Assembly: GCA_003952965.2 (NCBI GenBank)
Contig: CM025855.1
Span: forward strand, 21,949,122-22,013,121
Origin: Morella rubra
Taxonomy: Eukaryota > Streptophyta > Magnoliopsida > Fagales > Myricaceae
DNA: 64,000 nt
Direction: 5' to 3'
Made by a program: the position numbers and the translations under genes. How positions within the stretch are numbered: position 1 is the stretch's first letter; each line of letters opens with the position of its first letter. Under the pieces are notes generated by a model that was not told the origin of the DNA, did no database searches, and worked only from the letters and a program-made list of their open reading frames with translations. This document shows positions 44,815-56,110 of this stretch, piece after piece.

Positions 44815-47598
44815 TTTTAGTTTTACCTTATCAGTGGATGCAGACTTCTTCTTGCTAGGTTTTATCGGATAGATCCGTTGGTCTACCCTTGGAGGAAAGT
44901 GGCATTTCCTTGCATTGTGTCTAACAGCCCCACATGTGCCACATTTTGTGATGTACCCTTGCCTAGATACAGCATGACCAGGTGGTGATGGCTTATTCTC
45001 CACGCTTCTCCTCACCTTCCTCGATCGTCTGGGTCTCCGCTTAATCTTTGGTAGCAAAATGATGTCATTAGTAACGTGAGGCCACCCAGTCGACCCTGGC
45101 ACTGTAGCAACTGAAGGCATATAACATCGTTTGTATGCACCAATGCGGAAATAATTATCAACATAATTCTCGGGCTTATGTCGTGTAAAGCAAATGGCTG
45201 AAACCGCATGTGGGCATGGAATGTCCGTCAACTGCCACTGCCCGCAACTATAGGTCCTATCTCGCATGTTGACAATCCTCTGCTCCTCAATGTGACGATT
45301 GACCTCGAACTCTATCCCATTACCCCATTGGCATATAAAGTGCCTTCCATCACTATTAGCGCACTTGAGCTTTGTTTGAATCCTTGGGCAGACATCAAAC
45401 TTAGCATCTCTCAAACCTTCTCCTTTTGCACGGAAACAATTCATAAGCATCCGCCTTATAGTCTCAATGATCATCAAAATGGGTTTATCTCTTGCCTCCA
45501 CCACCCATGCGTTGAACAATTCTGCGATATTATTAATAAGGACATCGCATTTCGCATGAGTGCTAAACGCATGTCTTGACCACAATGATGGGTCAATCAA
45601 AGCAGGATATTGATGACTATCAGGGCTTAATGCACGCATCTTCTCCATATGCATCTTGAAACTAACTTCGGTACTAGACTTTGCACATGCGAAAAGTACA
45701 TCCTTAAACGATTGTCCCTTGTACCCCTTACCCTTAATGTTCGCATGCAAATGCTTCAAATAGTATTAATGCTCGTTAAAGGGCACCAAAATGTCTAATG
45801 CATCTAATAATCCCTACAAAAAATGATGAGGAGTTACACATATCATCATCTATTTAGCGATATAGCCAATATATTATTACACCAAATATCAACAGATAAT
45901 ATATCATCTCTCATATTCATTTTTATTTAGCATATAAAAGATTTTAAAAGAAATAGAGTATTAAAAAAAAGACATGATATTTCACATCAAATAGTATATT
46001 TAGGATAACATATTCAAAATTCAAAAACATACCTTTTGGCGATCTGAAATAAACACCCAACGACGTCAGTCATCCACGGCAACATCATCCAGAAGTTATT
46101 CCAAAAACCATGTCCAAGATGCTTAGCGTTTGTAACCGGCCACAGCAAATGCGATAGGAAACATATCGCCGTTTGCATCATTTCCTACTGTACAAAACAA
46201 TTGACCCCCAAATGGGTCTTTCAAGTGCCAAGCGTCAACGGAGTTGACGGGCCTGCAACCAGCCAAGAATCCTTCCTTACATGCTCCAAGCCGCACATAC
46301 ATTCGCTGAAACAAATCCTCATCCTTAGCAATATAGACATAACTAACTACCAGGATTTGTTGTTGTTAAACAAGCAGCGTAGTCCTGACAATGCCTATAT
46401 TGTTCAACATGGTTTCCATTAATCATTTCGGAAGCCAGCCGCAATGCTAGGTAAACCGTATGTTTCGATATCCCCACCATCCACTCTCTATGAATTTGTT
46501 CTATAAGTGCCCCCAGTGATAGGTTGGGAGTATCCTACACCCACTCTAAGTAATTACATGCAATCCATGCAGGGTTTACACTCTTGTTCTTGTAATGAGT
46601 CCCGCAACTATATGTGGATCGGTAGGTCTTAATTGCCATAGACCCCCTCTCATTCGTCTCTGAAACATAGATTCTCCAATAACAGTGCGGAGCCTTACAT
46701 CTAGCAGTCACCCTTTTCTTATCATTTTTTTGTACGTATACTCGAACTCATTTTGAATGCTGAATTGTTTCAGAGCCCGTTTGAACAGAGCCAAATCCCT
46801 AAACCTCAATAGCTTCTAAAATCTGATTTTCTTCTTTGACTCCAAATCTTTATCATGAAACTCTTTGTACTTGTCCTATACTGCACATCCTCAACCCCTC
46901 CCGAACCTGCATCCTCATCCCCACCGGCACCTCTATCCTCCTCTGCAAATGTGATATCGTCACTTGATCCAATATCCACAGGTACCTCCTCTTCCTCCCT
47001 AGTAATGCTGGGACCCATTGCAAACCAAGACATCACATTGGCCCTAGTGAGTTCCTCATTCTCACCCTCAACTCCTAGCCATAATTCGAGATCCTCACCC
47101 AGTAAGCTTAACATCAGAAAGATTCTTCTCCACCAAGGTGTCACCCTCGCTCTCACTTTCAGATGACTCCTCACCATCTCTATCAGGTTCCAATCCACCA
47201 CCAGCAACTCCTTGGCCTCCTTCATCATTTTTGGTTGCAGGTAAAGGAGGCTTGTCAAAATCTACGAATATGGGCTCATCGACTGAATGCTCCACGTAGA
47301 TATGAAGCGTGTGTCACTTCTCCAACCGAATCCGAGAAATCAAGTTAACCAAATCAGCAAGATATGTGAGGCCCTTCGACCATGGCTCGTCTTCAAACTT
47401 GCAAGCCAATCCTTGTACATTTCGGAATCCCAAATGTTTGGTGATGAAATAGTTAATCACGACCGCCAAAAGATAATCAAGATTGTGATTTCCCAAATAT
47501 CTCACCTCACCTCCAATGTACTCCTCGTTGACCAAACTCAATGATCCAATATGATGAACATATATATGAACCATACCTGCGAAGAACAAAATAAACAC
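44815..47598 (-). pseudogene. MULE transposase (MURA/MuDR type) with SWIM zinc finger, decayed
   Basis: The N-terminal MuDR-type region (47580-46806) includes VHIYVHHIGSLSLVNEEYIG, an in-frame stop after ISRIRLEK, and an acidic stretch. The DDE region is visible at 46314-46123 (GCRPVNSVDAWHLKDPFGGQ, including the first catalytic aspartate, and DANGDMFPIAFAVAG). A proper intron follows: donor GTATGT at 46032 and acceptor TTTGTAG, with the exon restarting at 45813. The C-terminal part is open for 337 codons (45759-44746) after one stop. It has a SWIM zinc finger (CGQWQLTDIPCPHAVSAI) and a zinc knuckle (CGTCGAVRHNARKC). The frame is broken several times between 46806 and 46123. The start lies toward the right terminal repeat. 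Confidence 0.87.
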
Positions 47599-47769
47599 AT
47601 GTCAAAATTGTACAGTCCATGGTACATAAACAACCAACAAATTGAGTTAAACGAATTATTGAAAATAGAAAAGAATCATCATATAAAGACTATTGAAAAC
47701 ATATCAAATAATTATAACCGTACAAAGAACATAGTGAAACCCTAAATAAAACTAAATTGTACAGTCCAC

Positions 47770-47930
47770 GGGTCAATTCACATGTTGTGATTCACAACTA
47801 AATAAAACCCTAGGGGCCAATAACGTAGTGAATAAAAATCCTAGAGGCCAATAACGGGGCCAACGTAGTGAATAAAAACCCTAGGGGCCAATAACATAGT
47901 GAATATAACCTATTCAAAACCCTAGGGACT
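47770..47930. repeat. Tandem repeat of about 35-40 bp
   Basis: Units like CCCTAGGGGCCAATAACGTA followed by GTGAATAAAAA recur about four times with small changes, upstream of the transposase coding start. Confidence 0.85.
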
Positions 47931-48369
47931 AACTACAAAAAATCCAATTGTCATGTACCAACAAATCACACTAAAATATTGTAAACATATTGTCGTGTAC
48001 CCACTGTTGAGACCACTTGAAAATAGGACGACCCAATTCAGAAAGCTGAAGGGGACGGGAACCCAAACATATAAGTTCAAAAAGAACAAACTCGAAATCA
48101 AATAAGAAGTCATGGCTTACTGGGTGCAACAGAACCTCCGACTGGTGAGGGCTTCAGTGATTCGGATCTCCCGAACTAAGAATCAAGCCAAGCCACACGA
48201 GTTATGCAAGATGGATAGGATGCTTCACAAGAAATGCAATCTATTACACAAAATCGGTGGATGTAGAGATTTGGGGGTTTTCTCGAGATGGCTAGGGTCA
48301 AAGATTTGGGCTTTTCTCAAATGATCCATGGATGCAGATTTTGCTAAGTGTTTATGTATTTGGGACAAC

Positions 48370-48500
48370 GTTGTCTCTCGTTTTATTTTTCTCTTTTTTT
48401 GTTTTCTAAGCTATTGTTTTATTTTTCTCTTTTTTGTTTTCTAAGCTATTGTTTTAATTTTTCTCTTTTTTGTTTTCTAAGCTATTGCTTTCTTGAATGA
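48370..48500. repeat. Tandem repeat of about 42 bp, three copies
   Basis: The unit TTTTGTTTTCTAAGCTATTG with flanking TTTATTTTTCTCTT recurs three times just inside the right terminal repeat. Confidence 0.9.
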
Positions 48501-48559
48501 TCGTTAGCCTTTAGTTTTTTTTTTTAAATGGCTTACGTGGCCCTTATTTGGTTGCAGGC

Positions 48560-48899
48560 GAAAGGAATTACTGGGATGACGACATCCCTTTTAGTCTTGA
48601 GTTTTATTTTTTGTTTTTTTATAAATGACTTATGTGGTGTTTATTTGGCTGCATGCGTGGAGCATCTTTGATGTGTCACCGTTGAGCTGGTTTTTTTAAC
48701 ATGCATCCCCCTCTCATTGGTTGCTGACGTCGCATTTTAAGCCATGTTAGCAACTACCGTTAGTGGTTTGACGCCGAAGGGACGGAGGGACCCTTTTTTA
48801 TCCGAGTGTATGACCTCAAGGACTATTTTGTAGAAAGGCTTACTTCAGAGACTATTTTGTTAAAAAGTGATACCATGGGACCTACAGTGCAATTAACCC
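48560..48899. repeat. Right terminal inverted repeat of the MULE
   Basis: This is the partner of 40874-41213, with moderate divergence. A second partial copy of its inner part (GGCTTACGTGGCCCTTATTT near 48530) lies just inside. Confidence 0.9.
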
Positions 48900-48908
48900 A
48901 ACAATTAA

Positions 48909-51325
48909 AAGAGAGATATTAGACTTTCTATACTCTACGTTCTAAACTTTTGCATATCTTAATTTGCACTCTTATTAATCCCATTTTAGATCACTTGTCA
49001 CTGAGTATACATTTAAATGGCTTTCTACAGCTTTCAAGAATACTACACTAAGTGCGTAAGCCAAATATATTAACATGTACTAGCCACTTAGTCCATTTGA
49101 AATTAAAATTGATTAACTATTTAGAATCAAGTCGTATTATTGAATGATGAACCATTAATTATTTTATTAATTTTTTACTTCAATTATCCATTATTCATCC
49201 ATAAGAGGCCGGGCCTAATGGGCCTCCTTATTTAAATTCCAATTTTGATTTCATTTTCATTAATTGTTGTTTAATGGACCGATTATGACCCTTAATGGGA
49301 CCTTGTGATTTGGGCCTCGAATTTCAATAATCTTGGACCTAAATTTTTACCCTAGACCTCTAAACAGTGCTTAACACTGCCATGGGCCCAGATTTTTATT
49401 TTGGACGTTTTTACCCCTGATTTTTCAATAAATCCCGAAACTGTCCCTGATGCCTTTTTGGTCATTTGTACCTCTTTTTCTCATTATTTCTTCTTCAAAT
49501 TTTTAGGGCTTCGTCCAATACACTACAGAAACCTATCTGAATTTTCTCAGGGTCTAAATCCATATATTTTTCACAAAAAGTAGTGCAAAGCTATCGGGTG
49601 TCTTGTACATTAGAGAGAAATCTCCATGCTTTTTGTACTTTTGTGTTTTGCTATATTCTAAGGAATATGAATAAGTAAATAAACTAGAAATAATCAGAAA
49701 GTGCATTAGATATGAAGATCAGCAACCCAACAACACTTCTCATGGCTTGATTTTGATTTTTTCATTTAGAATCATTAAAAAAAAAATTCAAAGCAAGCAA
49801 GTAACCTCTATTGGGATCCTTTGGGTCTCTTAGCACCTAAAAGAATTCAAGCTCACAATTTCATCACATGCATGTCCTTATCCTCAACATATAACTCCAT
49901 CAATAGCATCATAGGCCAACCCGTGACCCCTTCGCCAATACCCTCTGACCTCTGTCACCAAATATTCCTAAACCCCAAAAAATACAACACATTCTCACCC
50001 TTACCTTTTAGCTTTGATTTGTAGTTGATGATTCTCCAAAAATTTTACCTATAGCAAACCCCATAGTTAGACATGATCAAAGAGAGGAAACACAAATGAG
50101 AAGGGCTCATGGGAGAGGTTCTCTCCCATGGCCGAGAGCCCTAAGTGACTTACCAACCATGTTTGTTTTTCTTCTTTTCTATTTATCTTTCTTTCTTGTC
50201 TTCTTCCTCTGCTTCTTCTTCTTCTGCTGCAAGCTTCACTCAACACTCTCTCTTACTCTCTATGTCGACAATTACAAGTGAATAAAAGGCCGCATACACT
50301 CAATTTGGCCTCTAGCTAATTAATTGCTAACTTGCCTCCTTAGCAACCTAGCCTAGTTATAGGTAATTATAACTTAGATTTTTACTAACATAAGTAAGTA
50401 TGGGGATTTGCCACATGTCTCTCCTCTCTTTTCTAGATAAGGCTTAAGATACACTCAAATCTTCCCAAATCTTCCAAAAAGCAACAAGCCTTCACTAAAT
50501 GACCTAATGCTCTTAACGTGAAATGCATTCAAATGGGACAAAATAACTCAACAACCAATGGGAACTTAAGGGCCGGCTGAACCTAGGGGAAAGAGAGAAA
50601 AATAAAAGAGTTTCAAGTTAAGATAAGTTAATTACATAGGACTAAGTCACTATTGTAAATAAAATAAAAATTTACTCTAAGATAGTGAAAAAGTGTAAAA
50701 AGTTAAACTAATCAAGAAATGTATCAACCTATTGATGGAGAAGAATTTTAGATTCATTTAGGCTGTATTATTCTAAAGTTTTTGGACGTAAGCTGAAAAA
50801 TGAAATAAAATAATAATGATGCTAAAGGAGAAATAATGTGTCTAATTACAATCTTCCTAATGTGTCTAACCAAAAGGTAAAATAATAACAAGAATTTTTT
50901 ATTAGTAAAAACTAGATTTTTCTATTGCTTGATGAATGCAAGGAAATAAACAAACATAAATTTGCAAGGAAATGAAAGTGTTCAAAATTCAAGGAAATCA
51001 AAAATCGTGGCACATAGGGAAATACCTAACTAAATAATAAGAAAAATAAAATATTAGCTAGCATATGAATATAAGAAAATTTTTTCAGGGAGATAATTTT
51101 AGAGGAGGTAATTCAAATAGCACACTATATACATGTCAAACATAAACATTAGGTAGGTGAAAATAGAGAGGGGCATTACATGTGGTGTAGCAAGGGAATT
51201 AATCGAGATATGTATGATGCTTCTATCTCTAAGATATGTTCAAAGCTATCTAGATATCTGAGTATTTTGATACTCCTTTCCAGTTGATTCTCCACTTCAA
51301 TCTCAAATTCCTTTAACTGAAATTG
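48909..51325. other. Intergenic stretch, nothing firm
   Basis: AT-rich, with no domain-bearing frame or RNA gene. A perfect 10-bp stem with 3-bp loop lies at 50108-50130, and a CTT/TTC-rich patch at 50165-50235. Confidence 0.4.
50108..50130. other. Short perfect hairpin
   Basis: CATGGGAGAG, GTT, CTCTCCCATG form a perfect inverted repeat with 10-bp arms. Its role is unknown. Confidence 0.7.
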
Positions 51326-52265
51326 TATTGTTAGTAGAAATTTTGCCCAAACAATTTCTATAGCAAAATTGACTTGACTACCCTTACCTAAACTCTATAA
51401 ATACCGACATGCTAAGCTTCACATATATTCTAAACCATATATTTGCTATACACGTTCAAATCCTCATATATGCTCCTTGTTGTTTGATTCTCTCTACACA
51501 TGCCTTATGCTTTCTAAGGAGTTAAGTTTAAAGAGTTGCTACTTCCCATTGGTTGGAAGATTGACGAAGTAAAAATCTGCTGAAGGTTGATACAACCATT
51601 TCCACTTGGATATTGAAGACTGCAATCACCTAAATCACACAAGTTTTTTACAGTTCTCAAGAGAGTTGCTGCTGGAGTTCCAAGAGCTGAAGAGACCAGT
51701 GAGTTCATTGGTATCCATTTAGGAACATATTAGAGTTCTGATCAAAGAACTTAGTGTGGAGCACCGACTTAAGAAGTTTCTCGAACGGCTTTTTGAAATT
51801 GGAAAAATCTAGATAGGCGACAGGGTTTGCTTAGGATTACCAGTTTGTAAAGCTTAAGTTCACAGTGGATCAGTGGTGTGTCCTTTACATCCAGAGTATT
51901 TTTGTTTCTTGGAGGAAGACACTTCAAGAAATTTTTCACTTCGTAACCAAAAATCAGTGTCTTGATTTTCTTGATTGGTTGCTTGATTTCATTTAGCTGT
52001 CTAGTGCTTTGATAAGTTTATTTAATTTTATTGGTTGATTGATTAAGTGTCTTAAAGCTTAATTGAACAATCTTGACTTAAGGAATCTATTGTTCTGTCA
52101 AAAACGTTTTAAAGTTAGATTACAGTTAGTCTTGAGTCAGACAACTAGGAATCTTGATAGCTTGTTGATTTAAAATTGATTGGTACTTGATTTGGTATTT
52201 CTAGAAAAAGAAAAGTTACATAATTTTAAATACCTATTCACCCCTCTAGGTATGATATTGAGTCT
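51326..52265 (+). mobile_element. Possible solo LTR of a copia element
   Basis: It starts at TGTTAGTAGAAATTTTGCCC, has a TATA-like CTCTATAAATACC near 51389, and ends near TACCTATTCACCCCTCTAGG, a phrase common just before the end of long copia LTRs. No target duplication or second copy was found, so the call is tentative. Confidence 0.4.
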
Positions 52266-52284
52266 AAACTTGATTTTCAAAAAG

Positions 52285-53053
52285 CCCTTCACAGATTGTA
52301 TTGTATACAAGCACTTCTTTATACATTAGAAGTTTACTGTTTCGTTTATGCTTTCTGTGAAAGCTCATGGGATTCTTGACTTTGATACTGCAGGCACCAA
52401 GAAGTCGATTTCATTTTTATATATTTCATCTGATTTTAGGAAATAATAATATTTTTGTGACTTCTTAATATCATTGGAATGTGACCTCTACTTTTAGTCT
52501 GTTGGCTTTTTCTCCCGCTTTAATTTTGTAAAGCATTCCTATAAGGTGGATTCCTTAAAAATTTAGGTGTGATGCGAAGGAAAACTAGGGGTGAACCTTG
52601 ATCTACGGCTTCTTCTTTTTCCCTTTAAGCTTTTCAGTGATGTTGTATGAAATATCATTCTAAAATTGAATACTTAAAAAAAATTAAAAAAAAAAACAAA
52701 CAAAGAGAAAGAAAATTAATGTCACAATTCCTCCATCGAACAGTAACGACATAAGAATTGCATCAAATATTAAAACAGCTCCCAAAAAACCGAAGAATCA
52801 ATGCCGAAGTAAAAATTGAATGCTTTTGGCCCAAATCCAACGCGAGGGACTGGATTCGAACCTTTCTACCACTTAGTTACTCTGTGATCATCATGTCTTC
52901 TTGGACAAATGAACAGTAAGTCAAGAGGACTTCTCCAAACCAAGAAGCACGGCAAAAGTAAGGAGCATCCATTATCCATAGATTAGTTAATTATCCAAAA
53001 ATAATTAAACAGAATTGCGTGTTTTTTCAAGAGATGACAGAGGAGCTTATAGC
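52285..53053. repeat. Duplicated RLP-flank module, copy C, first part
   Basis: Blocks match copy A in order: TATACATTAGAAGT-type sequence (52320), TTCAGTGATGTTGTATGAAA (52635), CAATTCCTCCATCGAACAGT (52723), GACTTCTCCAAACCAAGAAG (52930) and CATTATCCATAGATTAGTTA (52970). The match ends at 53053, where viral sequence begins. It resumes at 57262. Confidence 0.75.
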
Positions 53054-53085
53054 GGGCCAAAAATCCTCATGATACACCCATAAAT

Positions 53086-53373
53086 TCACGCCCAAGTGTT
53101 GTTATCTTCATTTATGTTTGATTCGTGTATGGCTATGTCAGAGTAATCAGAATCGTATTCTTCAAACATTGTTTCATCATGATATTCAATAGCCATGTCG
53201 TGTGTATATTCATGTACAAGATATGAACCATAAAGAACATGTAAAAATAAACATGCTTGTATTATATTCCAAGTACGATTCAGCAAGAGAGTAATAACAA
53301 TTACAATGGAAAGTTCTTGACTCATATTGAAACAAACAGTACACAGAAAGAGTAGAAAAACAAAACAATACAT
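53086..53373 (-). other. Open frame of unknown origin in the viral 3' flank
   Basis: A 95-codon frame with a hydrophobic start and an acidic end (YHDETMFEEYDSDYSD). I do not recognise it. It could be part of the viral leader or chance. Confidence 0.25.
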
Positions 53374-53616
53374 ACTTACAATTTGAAACGGAAGGGAAAG
53401 GAAAGTGCAGAAGTGCAGAAGCTTCAGATAATATTGTGGAGGGATGCAGGAATAATGAAGGACAAAGGATATCGGCTTGTTTGAGGAAGGTTGATATGTT
53501 TGGGAATGAAGGTTGATATGTTTGAGAAAGAAAGTTGAGATGTTTGAGAGAGAGTCAACTTAGAGAGAGAAGGTCTGAAGGTTTGTCTTGATGTCTTAGA
53601 ATGAGAACTGAGGAGG

Positions 53617-53625
53617 TTTATATAG
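53617..53625 (-). promoter_or_regulatory. TATA box in the viral non-coding region
   Basis: The minus strand reads TCTATATAAAC about 200 bp after the end of the second frame. This is where caulimovirids place the promoter of the genomic RNA. No primer-binding site was found downstream, which suggests the leader is incomplete. Confidence 0.5.
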
Positions 53626-53968
53626 AAAAATGAAAGCGAACAAATGTCATGCGAAATCCTTGGCTTTTTGAAACAGTAGGGGTATTTTTGGAAAAAGTGT
53701 ACAGGAATGAAACAGTACCGGTGATAAGTGCACAGTACCGGTGAAGAACAGTGTCATCTTGTCATCATTATGTCATTCTTCTGTTGTCATCAATTTTCAT
53801 CAGCAAAGATTACGTCATCTTGTCGTCAGTGGCTTCACTTCATCAGAGCGTCAATGTCTTCAATAGAAAGATCCATATTATAGGCATCATACGGATCTTG
53901 AGCTTCTTGAATATTGTCATCAAATTGTGAGGGCAAAGAGGTAGCAGTATCTTCAGCAGTATCATCTG

Positions 53969-55132
53969 CTAGTTGAGGCAGTACTTCCAGCAGTTCTTTA
54001 CGATAATCATCTCGAGATTGAGCCGCAGCAAGTTTGCTTGAATTTGACTTTTTTGTGAAAGAAATTGTGGGTGCTTTGATATCTGGAGTTTTGCTTGGGA
54101 AATGGCATTAATGATATTATCACAGGTAAAGACGGTCCACCATTTGACAAAGAATTTTTTGGACAGAATTTTGGCTTTTTGGTCATCTGTGGTAAAAGTA
54201 AAATTCCAGAATAATATCCAAGGAACAAGGTTAAATTGGATGAAAAAGCGAAGTAATATTGGGATATTTGAACAAGCAGGGTTTTTCATCAATGGATATT
54301 TTTCAAGGCCGGGTGTATCATGAGGATTTTCGGCCCAATCATCATATGCAGTTTTTAATCCTGGAGGTAGTAATTTTTCATCAGCACCAAAGCGATCCCA
54401 CCACTGGAGAAACCAATGGGGCATAATGCTGGGGCATTGAAAACCTTTAAATCTTATGAACCAAGTATGACGATGGTTTTTATTTTCAAAAAAGAGAGTA
54501 AAAGTCCATGCGTCAATATAATCATAATAAGTGATATTTTTCAAATGACGAAAAGGTTCAGTCAGGGCTCGAAGAGTCCATGGCTGTCCCCATTCCTTTG
54601 GAGTAATAATCCTTCGAATGGTGAATTTTGAAAAACCAACATTAGAAGGATCATACTTGCAAGGAGTTTGTTCAAATTCAACAGATTTAGTATCCTGCAA
54701 AATGTGTTGATAAAATTCTTGGGTAAACATCGGATTCCTTGGAACATAGTTCCATCCAAGAGGTAATATTTGTGAAGCAACTTGATATGGATCAGCAAGT
54801 GTATTGTATGGTTCTTCAATGTAACACTCATGTCTCACATAAAATTTTGGGATCACTGTATTAGTTGAAGGTAAAGCATGAGTAGTTGATGAAGAGGATG
54901 CTTGTAATTTTTGGCTGAATGTAGAAGTCATCGGAGGAGTTGGTGAAGGAACATAAGGACCTGATATTGGTGGTATTTGACCTAAAACAGTAAATTGATT
55001 AGTCATCGGAATGGATCCTAGTCTAGGACGAGGAGATGCACCACGAAAAGGTGGAGCAGGAGGAACAAAAGGAGGAAAATTACTTTCGGAGGGAGTGGTT
55101 TTGATATTTTTGGAAGAAGAAGACGAAGTCAT
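53969..55132 (-). CDS. Second open frame of the florendovirus-like element, near intact
   Basis: A 387-codon frame starts at an ATG whose ATGA overlaps the stop of the RT-RNase H frame. The start is rich in serine, threonine and proline (for example NFPPFVPPAPPFRG), followed by a tryptophan- and aromatic-rich core (WFLQWWDRFGADEKLLPPG). Florendoviruses have a second frame of unknown function at this place. Near 54055, in an A-run, the frame appears to shift. In another frame an acidic tail with a stop near 53838 continues, so the native protein was probably longer. No other stops interrupt it, in contrast to the rest of the integration. Confidence 0.68.
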   Translation of the reverse strand: MTSSSSSKNIKTTPSESNFPPFVPPAPPFRGASPRPRLGSIPMTNQFTVLGQIPPISGPYVPSPTPPMTSTFSQKLQASSSSTTHALPSTNTVIPKFYVRHECYIEEPYNTLADPYQVASQILPLGWNYVPRNPMFTQEFYQHILQDTKSVEFEQTPCKYDPSNVGFSKFTIRRIITPKEWGQPWTLRALTEPFRHLKNITYYDYIDAWTFTLFFENKNHRHTWFIRFKGFQCPSIMPHWFLQWWDRFGADEKLLPPGLKTAYDDWAENPHDTPGLEKYPLMKNPACSNIPILLRFFIQFNLVPWILFWNFTFTTDDQKAKILSKKFFVKWWTVFTCDNIINAISQAKLQISKHPQFLSQKSQIQANLLRLNLEMIIVKNCWKYCLN

Positions 55133-55133
55133 T

Positions 55134-56110
55134 TTCCCTGTAAAAATTCACGAGTTAAGAAATCAGGAATAGAATTGTGAGTACCTTTAATATGTTCAAT
55201 GTCAAAATCGAAAGCAGAAAGGAGTGCTTGCCAACGAGCAAATAACTATTTGAAAGCAAGATTTTTGACATCTTTGAGGAGAATATCTTTGGCAGATTGA
55301 CAATCAACACGAATAAGAAATTTTTGATTCAATAAATCATCTTGGAATTTGGAGACACAAAGAACAATTGCTAAAACTTCTTGCTTAACAGTACTATATT
55401 TTTGTTGTGTAGGATTCCATGCATGTGAATGATATCTTAAAAGTTGTTCATCAGATGCAGATGCAGATATGCGCTTTTTTAATATTCCACCATAGCCTAA
55501 TGCAGATGCATCAGTTTCCACAATTTTAAAGGCATGAGGGGATGCTAAGCCAAGACATGGAAGTTTTTTAACATGTTTTTTAATTTGTTGAATAATAGCA
55601 GTATGTTGATCTGTCCATGGAGAGGGATTCTTTTTTAAACGATTAAACAATGGTTTACATATTTTCCTTAAGTCTTTATAAAATTCACCAATGTAATTAA
55701 GACTGCCAAGAAAACGCTGTAATTGTTGTTTATCTAAAATTTTATCAGGAAATTTATCAGCAAATCAATAGCACGTGATATTGGAGTAATAGTGCCACAT
55801 GTAATATTGTGACCTAAAAATCGAATAGTGGTTTGACATAATTTCATCTTAGGAGCAGATACGACTAAGCCATTTGTTTCAATAATTTTTTGAAATTTTG
55901 TTAAATGATACCAATGTTGTTTTAAAGATTTAGAGAAAATAAGAACATCATCAATATAACTAAGCGAAATCAGTATAGGGTGTAAAAATATCATTCATAA
56001 TTTTTTGAAATTCAAAAGGAGCATTTTTTAATCCAAGGGGCATAACATTCCATTCATAGTGACCAAAGGGAACAGTGAAAGCAGTTTTATATCGATCTTG
56101 TTCAGCAATT
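55134..56110 (-). pseudogene. Caulimovirid reverse transcriptase-RNase H remnant
   Basis: RT blocks on the minus strand include [20 protein letters not shown] and, after a break, YIDDVLIFS, the catalytic loop with both aspartates. The thumb-like part follows, then RNase H with ETDASALGYGGIL and QKYSTVKQEVLAI. The end, LTREFLQG, is followed by a stop overlapping the next ATG. Frame breaks lie near 55990, 55735 and 55650, and an in-frame stop near 55246. The N-terminal part is absent, cut at the inversion point near 56110. Confidence 0.83.

Larger units (their letters stand above)
40874..48899. mobile_element. MULE (Mutator-like element) with two convergent genes and captured host DNA
   Basis: The element is 8026 bp. 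Terminal inverted repeats of about 340 bp span 40874-41213 and 48560-48899; the ends read GGTTTAATTGCACTGTAGG and GGGTTAATTGCACTGTAGG. A perfect 9-bp target duplication AACAATTAA lies at 40865-40873 and 48900-48908. Inside, a GRF-zinc-finger gene runs rightward from the left repeat and a MURA-type transposase gene runs leftward from the right repeat, a layout like mudrA/mudrB in MuDR. A fragment of an F-box/LRR gene sits between them. The transposase has stops, so this copy is probably not autonomous now. Confidence 0.93.

Noticed and set aside
45208-45579. Plus-strand frame opposite the MULE transposase
   Set aside because: The minus strand carries the SWIM finger and other transposase motifs; the plus frame has none.
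53086-53373. Small membrane protein gene
   Set aside because: No family recognised, located in the viral flank, composition compatible with chance; kept only as an uncertain open frame.
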